Assembly (NCBI RefSeq): GCF_022899245.1
Contig: NZ_JALJAZ010000003.1
Location: forward strand, 162,336 to 226,335
Direction: 5' to 3'
Source of the DNA: Falsirhodobacter halotolerans
GTDB taxonomy: Bacteria > Pseudomonadota > Alphaproteobacteria > Rhodobacterales > Rhodobacteraceae
DNA: 64,000 nt
Part shown: in pieces, positions 43,029 to 51,641 of the stretch
How positions within the stretch are numbered: position 1 is the stretch's first letter
Layout: every line of letters starts with the position of its first letter
Made by a program: the position numbers and the translations under genes
The notes under the pieces: model-generated
What the model was told of the DNA's origin: nothing
The model's database searches: none
What the model saw: the letters and a program-made list of their open reading frames with translations, nothing else

Positions 43029-43215
43029 CTATGTCTTTGTATTCGCTGGCCGAACCGAACCCAAATACCTTAAAGACTCATAAAAGAACAAAACACACGG
43101 TTGGCGCAGTTTTTGCTGATTTTCTGAATATTGTTGGATATCGATTCCATCGCGACGGCGAATGTGCGATGAATTCCCGCATATCATTGAAAAACGACGA
43201 CACGAAGGGTTCGAC

Positions 43216-44592
43216 ATGAGCGGTAAACCCGATCTCCCTCCCTACTTCGGAATAGACCCGATGGAGGCTGCAGGCAAGCTGGCCGAGCCCATCGATACGG
43301 CGCGATTTGCCAAAGCTGCGGCCTTCGCCGCACGCGGGCGGGACGATTTGGCCCGTCGCGGCTACGCGCCCGACGGCAAGAAGCGATTGCGTAAGTTTTC
43401 CATCTGGGAAATCTGCAAGTATCTGATCCCGGTCAACCCGGCGCATCTGCGGCGGGTGCTTAAGGCGAACCCCTCCCTGCCCCAAGGCGATGGAGAGGGC
43501 GCGGCCAAACGGTTCAGTCTGGAAGAGGTTCTGGTTCTGCGCGATCATTTCGCGACCGAGGGTGCCGGATGGCGCGAGTACAAGACGTGGCGTCCCGAGG
43601 GGGTTCCGGCCAAAATTCTTGCGGTGGCGAACTTCAAGGGTGGCGTCGGCAAAACCTCCACCTGCGCACATCTGGCCATGTCTGCGGCGTTGGATGGTTA
43701 CAAGGTGCTTGTCATCGATCTGGACAGCCAAGGATCCATGACCTCCATCATGGGCGGCAAGGTCGCGGATGAATGGCAGACGGCCTTCCCCCTTCTGGCC
43801 CGAGATTTCGCACGGAATCTTCAGCAGGAGAATGCCGTGCGCGTGGCGGCCGGGCAGCCAGAATTCCCGCTGGACGAAACCTTGACGGAGGCGCTGAAGG
43901 TTTCGCCGCGAAACCTCATCCAAGAGACGCACTGGCCCAATATCGATCTGATCGGGGCGCAGTTGAATCTGTACTGGGCGGAATTCCAGATCCCGGTCTG
44001 GCGTATGCAATCGCGGGGGTGGCCGCTATGGGACGCTTTGGGAAATGCGCTGACCGAGGCCGGCATCTTGGATGACTATGATATCGTATTGCTCGATACG
44101 CCCCCGGCCTTGGGATACCTGACGATCAATGCCCTGTCTGCTGCGGACATTCTGTTGGTTCCGCTTGGGGCTTCGTTTCTGGAATTTGATTCCACGGGCC
44201 GCTTTTTCGATATGATCTATTCCACCTTCGCGTCCATCGAGGAGGGTGAAAACCGCGCACGGCGCGATGCGGGCCTGCCCGAGGTCGGCTTCCAATGGGA
44301 TGCCGTCCGCGCGCTGATCACGCGCTTCGATCCGGCGCAACAGACGGACCTTGCAAATGTCGTCCAAGCGTATTTCGGTGATTTCATGACGACCTTCCGG
44401 CAGGAGATGACGGCGATGGTCGGGCAAGCGGGAGAACAGGTCTCGGGGATTTACGAAACCGATTATCGCAACTTCAATCGTGACACGTATGTTCGTGGGC
44501 GCGAGACGTTCGATCGCACATGGGCCGAGGTGAAGGAGATCATTCTTGGCACCTGGTGGCGGGACATGAAACTGGCAGAGGCGGAGGAGTAA
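43216..44592 (+). CDS. parA: plasmid partition ATPase ParA (RepA-like)
   Basis: A 458-residue ParA. Residues about 55-115 look like a helix-turn-helix region (FSIWEICKYL, PAHLRRVLKAN, FSLEEVLVLRDHF). The deviant Walker A is KGGVGKTS (141-148), followed by VLVIDLDSQGS and VLLDTPPALGYLTINAL. The long N-terminal DNA-binding part marks a type Ia ParA that also represses its own operon. ATG 43216 has GAAGG upstream; a longer in-frame start at 43162 lacks one. It is coupled to parB four bases downstream. Confidence 0.92.
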   Translation: MSGKPDLPPYFGIDPMEAAGKLAEPIDTARFAKAAAFAARGRDDLARRGYAPDGKKRLRKFSIWEICKYLIPVNPAHLRRVLKANPSLPQGDGEGAAKRFSLEEVLVLRDHFATEGAGWREYKTWRPEGVPAKILAVANFKGGVGKTSTCAHLAMSAALDGYKVLVIDLDSQGSMTSIMGGKVADEWQTAFPLLARDFARNLQQENAVRVAAGQPEFPLDETLTEALKVSPRNLIQETHWPNIDLIGAQLNLYWAEFQIPVWRMQSRGWPLWDALGNALTEAGILDDYDIVLLDTPPALGYLTINALSAADILLVPLGASFLEFDSTGRFFDMIYSTFASIEEGENRARRDAGLPEVGFQWDAVRALITRFDPAQQTDLANVVQAYFGDFMTTFRQEMTAMVGQAGEQVSGIYETDYRNFNRDTYVRGRETFDRTWAEVKEIILGTWWRDMKLAEAEE

Positions 44593-44596
44593 CGTC

Positions 44597-45670
44597 ATGG
44601 CAAAGCGTATGAAGCTTGAAGCGCCGAGTTCCGAGGACTTGATTCGGATGGAGGGGGAGTTTCGCCGCGAAACCTTGGCGCGAAATCCCTTGGCCGTTCC
44701 CATTGCCCAAGTGGCCGCCGACAGTGCGCGGGCCCATGATCCGCGAACGGCGACGGAGCGGGCAGACGTGGCTCGTGATCGGGCGGATGCGGAGAGGATG
44801 CGCCTGTCGGAAGAAAAGGGTCTGGTGCTTCTGGAAATCCCGGTGGATCGGATCGACGCCGACGCGCTTGTGCGTGACCGGATTGCCTTGGATCCCGAAG
44901 CGATGCGCGAATTGCAGATGTCCATATCGGCCCAGGGGCTTCGTCTGCCAATTGAAGTCTTTGTGCTTCCGAATGACCCGACGCGCTATGGACTTCTGTC
45001 GGGATACCGCCGTCTTCGGGCGGTTCAAAACCTGCGCGGGCTGAAAGGGCAGGGCGGTCACGACACCATACGGGCCATCATTCGTGAACCGGACGCCATG
45101 GGCGGCACCTTCGCCGCCATGGTGGAGGAAAACGAGATCCGGGCGGGACTTTCCCATTTTGAACGGGGAAGGATCAGCGTCATCGCCGCACAGCAGGGTG
45201 CATTTCCGAATGTCGAGGCTGCGGTGGCGGCGCTGTTTCCCGTCGCCTCAAAGGGGAAACGATCCAAAATCAGGTCTTTCGCAACTATTTTTGAGGAGTT
45301 GGGGGATATGCTGCTTTTTCCCGACTCCCTCCGGGAAAAAGACGGACTGAAACTGGCGGCAGCATTGCGGGACGGACGGGAAGGGGCGCTGCGCAAGGCC
45401 TTGGCGGACGCATCTCCCGCTGACCCCGCAACAGAATGGGAGGTGCTGGACATGGCGCTTGCTTCGTTCGGACCGGCTGCAATACGTCCTGAAAGGGGCG
45501 GTCGCCCATCCGTCAAGACCCGAGACTCAACCGTTGCAAAGCGGCGCGTCGACCTCGAGCTTGGGCATGATCAGAGCGGATGGTTTATCCGCCTTCAAGG
45601 GGCCGATCTTGACGAGATCACGGCCAAGGCGGCGGTGCGCGAGCTTCAGCGTATCATGAATCAGCCGTGA
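44597..45670 (+). CDS. parB: plasmid partition protein ParB
   Basis: A 357-residue ParB/Spo0J-family protein. The N-terminal nuclease-like CTP-binding domain spans about residues 75-180, with LLSGYRRLRAVQNL as the conserved G-x-R-R motif and MVEENEIRAGLSHFERGR. A helix-turn-helix region and a C-terminal dimer segment (DEITAKAAVRELQRIM) follow. It would load on a parS site and work with ParA in segregation. No parS could be identified with confidence near the operon. Confidence 0.9.
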   Translation: MAKRMKLEAPSSEDLIRMEGEFRRETLARNPLAVPIAQVAADSARAHDPRTATERADVARDRADAERMRLSEEKGLVLLEIPVDRIDADALVRDRIALDPEAMRELQMSISAQGLRLPIEVFVLPNDPTRYGLLSGYRRLRAVQNLRGLKGQGGHDTIRAIIREPDAMGGTFAAMVEENEIRAGLSHFERGRISVIAAQQGAFPNVEAAVAALFPVASKGKRSKIRSFATIFEELGDMLLFPDSLREKDGLKLAAALRDGREGALRKALADASPADPATEWEVLDMALASFGPAAIRPERGGRPSVKTRDSTVAKRRVDLELGHDQSGWFIRLQGADLDEITAKAAVRELQRIMNQP

Positions 45671-45773
45671 CAATGGCTGAAGGCAGGGGGATCAGGCTTC
45701 CTGTCTCACCCATGCGCCTCGAGTATCGTGGACGCGACCAACGCAATGTCCCGCGAAAGCCCAGAAATAAAAA

Positions 45774-45788
45774 GAACATAAACAGAAC
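45774..45788. promoter_or_regulatory. candidate alphaproteobacterial LexA (SOS) box
   Basis: GAAC-ATAAACA-GAAC is an exact GAAC-N7-GAAC direct repeat, the reverse reading of GTTC-N7-GTTC, the LexA target described in Rhodobacter, Caulobacter and rhizobia. It follows a run of A's. No SOS-type gene is recognisable on either side, so it is an orphan or the control site of an unrecognised small gene. Confidence 0.45.
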
Positions 45789-46324
45789 AGGCGCTCTTGT
45801 AACCGGTGCACGTCCATACCCCTCCTGTCATAGGAAAAAGTTTCGTCTCCAATTCACCGCCGGCATGTCCGCATCCAACGCGGCTTTCGACCGCAGAATG
45901 GGTCATAGAGTGCGCATTATCTTTATGGATTGTGCCCGGATGACGACGTCAGTGACCTATCCATTTGCATGTTGGCATGGCGGCTCGGCACCGGGCAGCC
46001 TCTGAGAACGCGACCGGCCCCGATAACCAATAAAATGCAGAGAAATCCGATGCATAAGCGTTATGTCAAAGGTTTATTCCAGAGCGGACGCGCCATCATG
46101 ACGAGGTTCCTCCACACCGCTGCCAGAATGTGAGCCATCCCTGACGTCTTGAAAATTTCCCAGGAAAGCAATGAGATCGGTCTACACGGCTTACCGTTCC
46201 TCACGACCTTTGGATAGGTGTTCCAATGGCGAGCGGCTTTCACCTGCCAAAGTGCCGCATGGAAAACTCGTCTGATGCCGGACCTTTCACCAGACGTGCG
46301 ACAGGCCTCGGCAATGTGCGCCCA

Positions 46325-46357
46325 CGTGGCACGAATCCCGATCGGAACCGTGCCACG
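46325..46357 (-). terminator. hairpin downstream of the superoxide dismutase gene
   Basis: CGTGGCACG (46325-46333) and CGTGCCACG (46349-46357) form a perfect 9-bp stem with a 15-base loop, 15 bases after the dismutase stop on the minus strand. It lacks a U tract. Because it also lies within 0.7 kb of parB, a ParB-binding palindrome is an alternative reading. Confidence 0.4.
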
Positions 46358-46372
46358 CGCCGAACACGCAGT

Positions 46373-47059
46373 TTATTCCGCCATGGCGGCGTTGTAACGG
46401 TCGGAAACTTCGGACCAATCCACAACGTCCCACCATGCGCCAAGATAGTCCGGGCGACGGTTGTTGTAGGTCAGGTAATAGGCGTGTTCCCACACGTCAT
46501 TGCCCAAAAGCGGGGTGCCCGGGGTTTCGGCGACATCCATCAGGGGGTTGTCTTGATTGGGGGTGGAGGTGATTTCCAGTTCGTCCCCTTCATTGACAAT
46601 CAGCCAGACCCAGCCCGAACCGAACTGACCCGCTCCGGCGTCCTCGAAGGCCGTCCGGAACTCCTCCTCCGATCCAAAGGCGGCGGTGATCGCGTCCGCC
46701 AAGTCCGACGACATCTCACCACGCTCGCCCTCTGGGGCCATGCTTTCCCAGAAGAAGGTATGGTTCCAATGACCCCCCGCGTTGTTGCGGATCGCATCGG
46801 GATAGATTCCGGCATTCGCTACCAAATCCTCCAGCGAGGTTCCTTCAGGCGCATCCCCGTCGGCCATCGCTTTGTTCAGATTGGTGACATAGGCCTGATG
46901 GTGCTTGTCATGGTGCAGTTCCATCGTATCGGCACTGATGACCGGGGCCAACGCGTCCTTGGGGTAGGGCAGATCGCCCAAGGTAAAAGGGCCGTCCTGT
47001 GCCGCGACAAGGCCCGGAACGGCGATCAGGGCGGTGGCGATAATCGATTTGTGAAACAT
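46373..47059 (-). CDS. exported iron/manganese superoxide dismutase
   Basis: A 228-residue protein: a Sec signal peptide (MFHKSIIATALIAVPGLVAAQ) followed by a complete Fe/Mn dismutase. Metal ligands are a His in ELHHDKHHQAYV, the His of HWNHTFFW, and the Asp and His of DVWEHAYYL. The active-site Gln candidate is in AGQFGSGWVWLI. Most Fe/Mn dismutases of this group are cytoplasmic, so export to the periplasm is unusual; it would remove superoxide made outside the membrane. ATG 47059 follows AGGAGG; the 47083 alternative would disrupt the signal peptide. Confidence 0.9.
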   Translation of the reverse strand: MFHKSIIATALIAVPGLVAAQDGPFTLGDLPYPKDALAPVISADTMELHHDKHHQAYVTNLNKAMADGDAPEGTSLEDLVANAGIYPDAIRNNAGGHWNHTFFWESMAPEGERGEMSSDLADAITAAFGSEEEFRTAFEDAGAGQFGSGWVWLIVNEGDELEITSTPNQDNPLMDVAETPGTPLLGNDVWEHAYYLTYNNRRPDYLGAWWDVVDWSEVSDRYNAAMAE

Positions 47060-47119
47060 TGGTATCCTCCTCGTGGTCTCCAAACCAACACGAAGACAAG
47101 GTCGATGTTCCGATTTTCG

Positions 47120-48388
47120 TCATGTGGCGGATGGCCGCGACCCCTCCGGGTGCCCCGTGGCCAGGGCCAAGCCATCGATGATCGCGGTAAAGGCATCCGA
47201 CCGATGCTGCGTGGCGCGGGGGAACAGCGCCGCGGCTTCCGCCCCGACCAGCGCCATGGCACTGGCACCGCCCACAAAGATCACCGCCCCCACGCGTTCG
47301 GGCGACACCTCCGCCATGTGCAGCGTCTCCACCATGGCCGCCCGCAGGCGCGGGCCGAAACCCGCCATCGCGCTGTCCAACGAGGCTGTATCTATCTCGA
47401 CCGAAAGGCGGGGTTCGACGCATCCCATGTCGATCCGCGCCCCCGCTTCCCCCCGATTGGCCGCGATTTTTCCGGCCTCGGTCGCGAAAGCCAGTTCGTG
47501 GCCAAGCTGGTCCGTGACCACGGTCTCCAATCGGGCCAGACGCTCCGGCTCCACCGCGTGCCGCCGCATGTCGACAACACTGCGGCGCGTGTCGGGGGTA
47601 TAGACGAAGGGGATTTTCGACCATGTCGCCAGTTCCGTGAAAATCGCGTTCGGCACGGGAAGGAGACCGTCCCCCAGACTGCGGCGCAACTGGCTTCCAA
47701 AACCCAGATGCGGCATCACATGCGAAAGCGAGATGGCATGATCGAAATCCGTCCCCCCCAAACGTATCCCGTGGCTGGCCAGAATGTGCGGACGCGGGGA
47801 GGCCGCTTCAAACACGGTGAAGTCCGAGGTGCCACCCCCGATGTCCACGATGAGCCCCACGCCCCCCGCGGGACCAAGGCCATGGGTGGCATAGGCGGCG
47901 GCCTCAGGCTCGTAAAGAAAGCCGATGCGTTCGAAACCCGCCGCAGAATAGCATTCCCGCAGATCAACCTCGGCCTGCGCCTCGCGGACGGGGTCGGCGG
48001 AATGGAAATGCACGGGGCGGCCGGACAGGACATGGTCGAACGGCACACCGGCCTGCGCCTCGGCCCGTGCCTTCAGTGTCACCAGAAACGCCGTGACGAT
48101 CTGGGCCAATGTCCGCCTTTTGCCGCCGATCATGCGCGGTTCGCGAAACAGGGCCGTCCCCAGAACACTTTTGAGCGCGCGCATATACCGCCCGTCCTCG
48201 CCGCCAATCAGCGCGCGGGTCGCCTGATGTCCGATCTCCATCCCGCCTTGGTCTGCCGGAAAAAAGACGGCGGTCGGCAGCGTTTCGGCGCCGTCCTCGA
48301 TCATCAGGCGGCGGACGGTTCCCCCATCCAGAAATGCGGCGGCGGTGTTGGACGTGCCGAAGTCCACGGCAAGGGTGCGGGCGGGCAT
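47120..48388 (-). CDS. Hsp70-family chaperone-like ATPase (YegD type)
   Basis: A 422-residue actin-fold ATPase with phosphate-1 loop VDFGTSNTAAAF, phosphate-2 loop VDIGGGTSDFTVF and adenosine motif VIFVGGASAMAL. It lacks the substrate-binding and lid domains of DnaK, as in YegD/Hsp70-like proteins. No client is known. ATG 48388 has AGGAAG upstream. It stands just upstream of the exported dismutase gene on the same strand, 60 bases away, so the two may share transcripts. Confidence 0.85.
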   Translation of the reverse strand: MPARTLAVDFGTSNTAAAFLDGGTVRRLMIEDGAETLPTAVFFPADQGGMEIGHQATRALIGGEDGRYMRALKSVLGTALFREPRMIGGKRRTLAQIVTAFLVTLKARAEAQAGVPFDHVLSGRPVHFHSADPVREAQAEVDLRECYSAAGFERIGFLYEPEAAAYATHGLGPAGGVGLIVDIGGGTSDFTVFEAASPRPHILASHGIRLGGTDFDHAISLSHVMPHLGFGSQLRRSLGDGLLPVPNAIFTELATWSKIPFVYTPDTRRSVVDMRRHAVEPERLARLETVVTDQLGHELAFATEAGKIAANRGEAGARIDMGCVEPRLSVEIDTASLDSAMAGFGPRLRAAMVETLHMAEVSPERVGAVIFVGGASAMALVGAEAAALFPRATQHRSDAFTAIIDGLALATGHPEGSRPSAT

Positions 48389-48584
48389 GACAGTCTTCCT
48401 GTTGAAAGCAGGGCGGAATACGGGCACGGGCGGATTAAGGCAAGGACGCATCGGTCTGTCGCGAATCCCGGTTTGGTTCCCAACCTCGTCGTCGATAGGC
48501 GAATTCTCGCGTGCGCGAAGTCCCGCGTATTGCCGGATAGGGCGATTTGCCGGAGTTTCCAGTCCAAACGGCAGGGGACTTATC

Positions 48585-49136
48585 ATGATCGGGAAACGCG
48601 TTCTGGGCGCTTTGGCGGCGCTGGCGACCATGGTTTGCTTTGGCGGTCAGACCATGGCGGCAGGTGGTGCCAATACGGTGCAGGTGGCATATGTGTCGCC
48701 GACCGACATGGCGCAGGCCACGCAGGATGCCATTCGCGTGGTGGGAGGCAAGCGTCGCATCTGGTGCGTGCCCTTCGCGCGCGAAGTCTCGGGAATCGAG
48801 ATCAAGGGCAACGCCTCCACCTGGTGGAACCAGGCGGCGAACGTCTATCCCCGTGGTCAGACACCGATCGCCGGCGCGGTGTTGAATTTCCGGTCCTCCA
48901 ACCACATGCCCATGGGCCATGTCGCGGTCGTGTCCGAGGTGATCGACGCGCGCACCATTCGCGTGGTGCAGGCCAACTGGACCCGCAACCGCATCACAAC
49001 CGATGTGGTCGTGGACGTGTCGGGCGACAACACCTGGTCGCAGGTGCGGGTGGAAAACGCCAACAGCTTCGGTCGCGTCAATCCGGCCTACGGGTTCATC
49101 TATCGTCCGGCAGCGCAACGCGTGGCATCGCGCTGA
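48585..49136 (+). CDS. exported CHAP-domain peptidoglycan amidase-like protein
   Basis: A 183-residue protein with a signal peptide (MIGKRVLGALAALATMVCFGG, cleavage near MAAGG) and a CHAP domain. The catalytic Cys is in RIWCVPFAREVSGIEI and the His in MPMGHVAVVSEV, the Cys/His order of CHAP amidases that cut peptidoglycan cross-bridges or stems. AGGGGAC lies eight bases before ATG 48585. It is divergent from the Hsp70-like gene, and its last 41 bases overlap the convergent oxyR. Confidence 0.85.
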   Translation: MIGKRVLGALAALATMVCFGGQTMAAGGANTVQVAYVSPTDMAQATQDAIRVVGGKRRIWCVPFAREVSGIEIKGNASTWWNQAANVYPRGQTPIAGAVLNFRSSNHMPMGHVAVVSEVIDARTIRVVQANWTRNRITTDVVVDVSGDNTWSQVRVENANSFGRVNPAYGFIYRPAAQRVASR

Positions 49137-50013
49137 TCGTCTGCGCCGCCGCCTGAAGTGCCGCAGACAGGTCATCGAACCAGCCCTCGGTCGCGGCCAG
49201 TGGCGTCCCGACCAACATGATCTGACGTGAGGGTTGCGGATCGGCGAACCGCGCCAGGCGAATGGCGGGCTGCGCCGCCGTTTCGACCGCGATCGAGATT
49301 TCGGGCAGGAACGTCAACCCCATCCCCTGTGCCACCAGCCCCGACAACGTGCTCAACGATGAGGCGCCCAAGGCCAGGCGCGACTCTTCGCGGCCCAGCC
49401 CGCATACCGCCAGCGCCTGATCGGCCAGACAATGCCCCTCATCCAGCAGCAAAAGGTGGTCGGGGTCCAGATGCGCCGGACGCAACGCCTCGATCCGGGC
49501 GGAAAGCCCAGCCATCCGACGGCGGTTTCCAGCCAGCAGAAACCGATCCTCGAACAGCGGGCGGCCATGCAACCCCGGGGGAGGGGGGGTGGCGATGACG
49601 GCGGCGTCCAGCGAGCCATCGGCCAGCTTTGTCAGCAAGGCATGGGTCTGCGCCTCGTGCACCCCCAGCTCCAAGGTCAGCTTGGGCAGCAGATGCGGCA
49701 GGATATAAGGGGCGACCGTCGGAATGAAGCCGACATTGATGCGCCCACCAAGGGTCTTTCGCCGGGCCATCGCCTCGATATCGGCGACCTCGGCCAGAAT
49801 GCGGGCAGCCCGCTCCGCCACGCTGCGCCCGGCCGGGGTCAGGCGGATTTCGCGGCCCCGTTCGATCAGGGCGCAGCCCAGCCGGTCCTCCAGATCACGG
49901 ATCTGCATCGACAGCGCGGGCTGGGTCACGTTCGCCACATCGGCCGCGCGCCCGAAATGCCGCTCGCGCGACAGGGCCAGAAAGTATCCCAGGTGTTTCA
50001 ACGTCAGCGCCAT
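49096..50013 (-). CDS. oxyR: hydrogen peroxide-sensing LysR regulator OxyR
   Basis: A 305-residue LysR-type regulator. The winged helix-turn-helix is at residues 3-60 ([18 protein letters not shown]). The effector domain has Cys195 and Cys204 in [13 protein letters not shown], the same spacing as the redox pair Cys199/Cys208 of E. coli OxyR, so disulfide sensing should be intact. It is divergent from the catalase gene 97 bases away, which it presumably activates. Confidence 0.93.
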   Translation of the reverse strand: MALTLKHLGYFLALSRERHFGRAADVANVTQPALSMQIRDLEDRLGCALIERGREIRLTPAGRSVAERAARILAEVADIEAMARRKTLGGRINVGFIPTVAPYILPHLLPKLTLELGVHEAQTHALLTKLADGSLDAAVIATPPPPGLHGRPLFEDRFLLAGNRRRMAGLSARIEALRPAHLDPDHLLLLDEGHCLADQALAVCGLGREESRLALGASSLSTLSGLVAQGMGLTFLPEISIAVETAAQPAIRLARFADPQPSRQIMLVGTPLAATEGWFDDLSAALQAAAQTISAMPRVALPDDR

Positions 50014-50110
50014 GTCATCAGAATACCTGATGGACGATCCAAGTAAATCGGATTTCCACTTATGCCTTGCGCCCTACATACTGCGCAGCATGCCACCCGA
50101 GGAGGAAGCC
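50014..50110. promoter_or_regulatory. oxyR-katA divergent promoter with LysR-type dyad
   Basis: CATCAG-AATAC-CTGATG (50016-50032) is a perfect 6-bp dyad containing ATC-N9-GAT, a T-N11-A layout expected for LysR proteins. It lies right at the oxyR start, where it would suit autoregulation. A second ATC...GAT pair begins near 50036. GGAGGAAG precedes the catalase ATG. Confidence 0.5.
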
Positions 50111-51613
50111 ATGACCGACAAGACCCCCCGCCTGACCACCACCGGCGGCGCGCCGGTTCCCAGCAACAACACGACCCAGACCGCCGGCGAACGTGGCCCC
50201 GCGCTGCTGCAGGATTACCAGCTGATCGAAAAGCTGGCCCATCAGAACCGTGAGCGTATTCCCGAGCGTGTGGTGCACGCCAAGGGATGGGGCGCGTTCG
50301 GCACATTCACCGTCACGAACGACATCACGCATCTGTCCCGCGCCAAGGTGTTCGACACCGTGGGCAAGAAAACCGAAATCCTGTCGCGGTTTTCCACCGT
50401 TGCAGGGGAACTGGGCGCGGCGGATGCCGAACGCGACGTGCGCGGGTTCTCGGTCAAGTTCTATACCGAGGAGGGGAATTGGGATCTGGTCGGCAACAAC
50501 ACCCCGATCTTCTTCGTGCGGGACGGTTACAAGTTTCCCGATTTCATCCGCACCCAGAAACGCCACCCCAAGACCAACCTGCGCAGCCCGGAGGCGATGT
50601 TCGACTTCTGGTCGGCCCACCCGGAATCGGTCCATCAGGTGACGATCCTGATGTCCGACCGCGGCATTCCTGTAAACCCGATGCACATGCATGGTTATGG
50701 CAGCCACACGTTCAGCGTCTGGAACAAGGACGGTGTGCGGCACTGGGTGAAGTTCCACTGGCGCTCGCAGCAGCCGATCAAGAACTACACCAATGCCGAG
50801 GCGGAAAACCTGATCGGCAAGACGCGCGAAAGCTATCAGGAGGACCTCTACAACGCGATCGACGAGGGCAATTTCCCCAAATGGAAATTGTGCATCCAGG
50901 CGATGCCGGAGGAAGACGCGCTCAAGGTTCCCTACAATCCCTTCGATCTGACGAAGGTCTGGCCCCATGCCGACTATCCGTTGATCGAGGTGGGCGAGAT
51001 GGAGCTGAACCGCAACCCCGAGAATTACTTCGTCTTCGTGGAAAACGCCGCCTATTCGCCGTCCAACATCGTGCCGGGCATCGGCTTCTCGCCCGACAAG
51101 ATGCTGCAGGCGCGCGTCTTCGCCTATGCCGATGCGCACCGTTATCGCCTTGGCACGCATTATGAGGCGCTGCCCGCCAACGCCGCCAAGAACGCGCCGG
51201 TGAACCATTACCACAAGGATGGTTCGATGCGCTTCTTCACAAACGATTTCGGCAATCCCGACGCCTATTACGAACCCAACCAGTGGAACGGCCCAACCGC
51301 CGACCCCGAGGTGAAAGAGCCGCCGCTGAAAATCTCGGGTGATGCCGACCGGTATGTCCAGGAAGACAAGGACGCCGATTACGTCCAGCCGCGCGCCTTG
51401 TTCAACCTGCTGCCGCAGGATGAAAAGGAACGGCTGTTCAGCAACTTCGGCGCGGCGATGGGTCCGTGCTCGGATGGGGTGAAGGAACGCTGGCTGGCGG
51501 TGCTGAAGCGAGTGCACCCGGATTACGAGGCCGGTGTGCGCAAGGCGCTGCAAACCGACAGCGACGTGAATGCCATCTCGGTCACGGACGATACCGAGGT
51601 GACGGCGAAATAA
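50111..51613 (+). CDS. katA: monofunctional haem catalase, small-subunit type
   Basis: A 500-residue catalase. The distal His56 is in [13 protein letters not shown] and Asn129 in [13 protein letters not shown]; the proximal haem region reads [12 protein letters not shown]. The length fits clade 3, NADPH-binding catalases of the cytoplasm. It degrades hydrogen peroxide, complementing the exported dismutase nearby. ATG 50111 follows a strong GGAGGAAG. A GC stem follows the stop. Confidence 0.95.
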   Translation: MTDKTPRLTTTGGAPVPSNNTTQTAGERGPALLQDYQLIEKLAHQNRERIPERVVHAKGWGAFGTFTVTNDITHLSRAKVFDTVGKKTEILSRFSTVAGELGAADAERDVRGFSVKFYTEEGNWDLVGNNTPIFFVRDGYKFPDFIRTQKRHPKTNLRSPEAMFDFWSAHPESVHQVTILMSDRGIPVNPMHMHGYGSHTFSVWNKDGVRHWVKFHWRSQQPIKNYTNAEAENLIGKTRESYQEDLYNAIDEGNFPKWKLCIQAMPEEDALKVPYNPFDLTKVWPHADYPLIEVGEMELNRNPENYFVFVENAAYSPSNIVPGIGFSPDKMLQARVFAYADAHRYRLGTHYEALPANAAKNAPVNHYHKDGSMRFFTNDFGNPDAYYEPNQWNGPTADPEVKEPPLKISGDADRYVQEDKDADYVQPRALFNLLPQDEKERLFSNFGAAMGPCSDGVKERWLAVLKRVHPDYEAGVRKALQTDSDVNAISVTDDTEVTAK

Positions 51614-51618
51614 GATTG

Positions 51619-51638
51619 GGCCGGGCGCACGCCCGGCC
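51619..51638 (+). terminator. terminator hairpin after the catalase gene
   Basis: GGCCGGGC (51619-51626) pairs with GCCCGGCC (51631-51638) around a 4-base loop, six bases after the catalase stop, followed by a short TTGT tract. It lies between two convergent genes and may serve both. Confidence 0.65.
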
Positions 51639-51641
51639 TTG

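Larger units (their letters stand above)
42710..43215. other. origin-like region between rep and parA
   Basis: A 506-base stretch without a convincing gene. It holds copies of a GGTGC-centred word in both orientations near rep, a pair of long inverted repeats, three phased direct repeats, and then an AT-rich tract (about 43020-43200) as expected for the unwinding site. Promoters for rep (leftward) and parA (rightward) must also lie here. A CGAAGGG ribosome-binding site precedes the parA start. Confidence 0.65.
45671..46372. other. gene-poor region with an orphan SOS-box-like motif
   Basis: About 700 bases without a recognisable gene. Short open frames (for example 45930-46133 plus, 46061-46243 minus) lack good ribosome-binding sites and family resemblance. 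Base composition is less GC-rich than the flanks. The 46061-46243 frame has a Trp/Arg-rich end (HILAAVWRNLVMMARPLWN) that could be a transposase remnant, but this is weak. The motif at 45774-45788 and the hairpin at 46325-46357 are listed separately. Confidence 0.5.

Noticed and set aside
42971..43219. Small gene inside the origin region (82 codons, plus strand)
   Set aside because: It has no ribosome-binding site, spans the iterons and AT-rich tract, and overlaps the parA start in another frame.
41522..45670. repABC-type plasmid operon
   Set aside because: The initiator gene is divergent from parAB with the origin between them, and is not a third gene downstream as repC would be.
46061..46243. 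Insertion-sequence transposase fragment
   Set aside because: Only a 60-codon frame with a vague Trp/Arg-rich end; no terminal inverted repeats or target duplications were seen, so it is not annotated as a mobile element.
46226..49156. 976-codon open frame on the plus strand across the dismutase and Hsp70-like genes
   Set aside because: The minus strand encodes well-conserved proteins there; the plus frame is Arg/Gly/His-rich with no family motifs.
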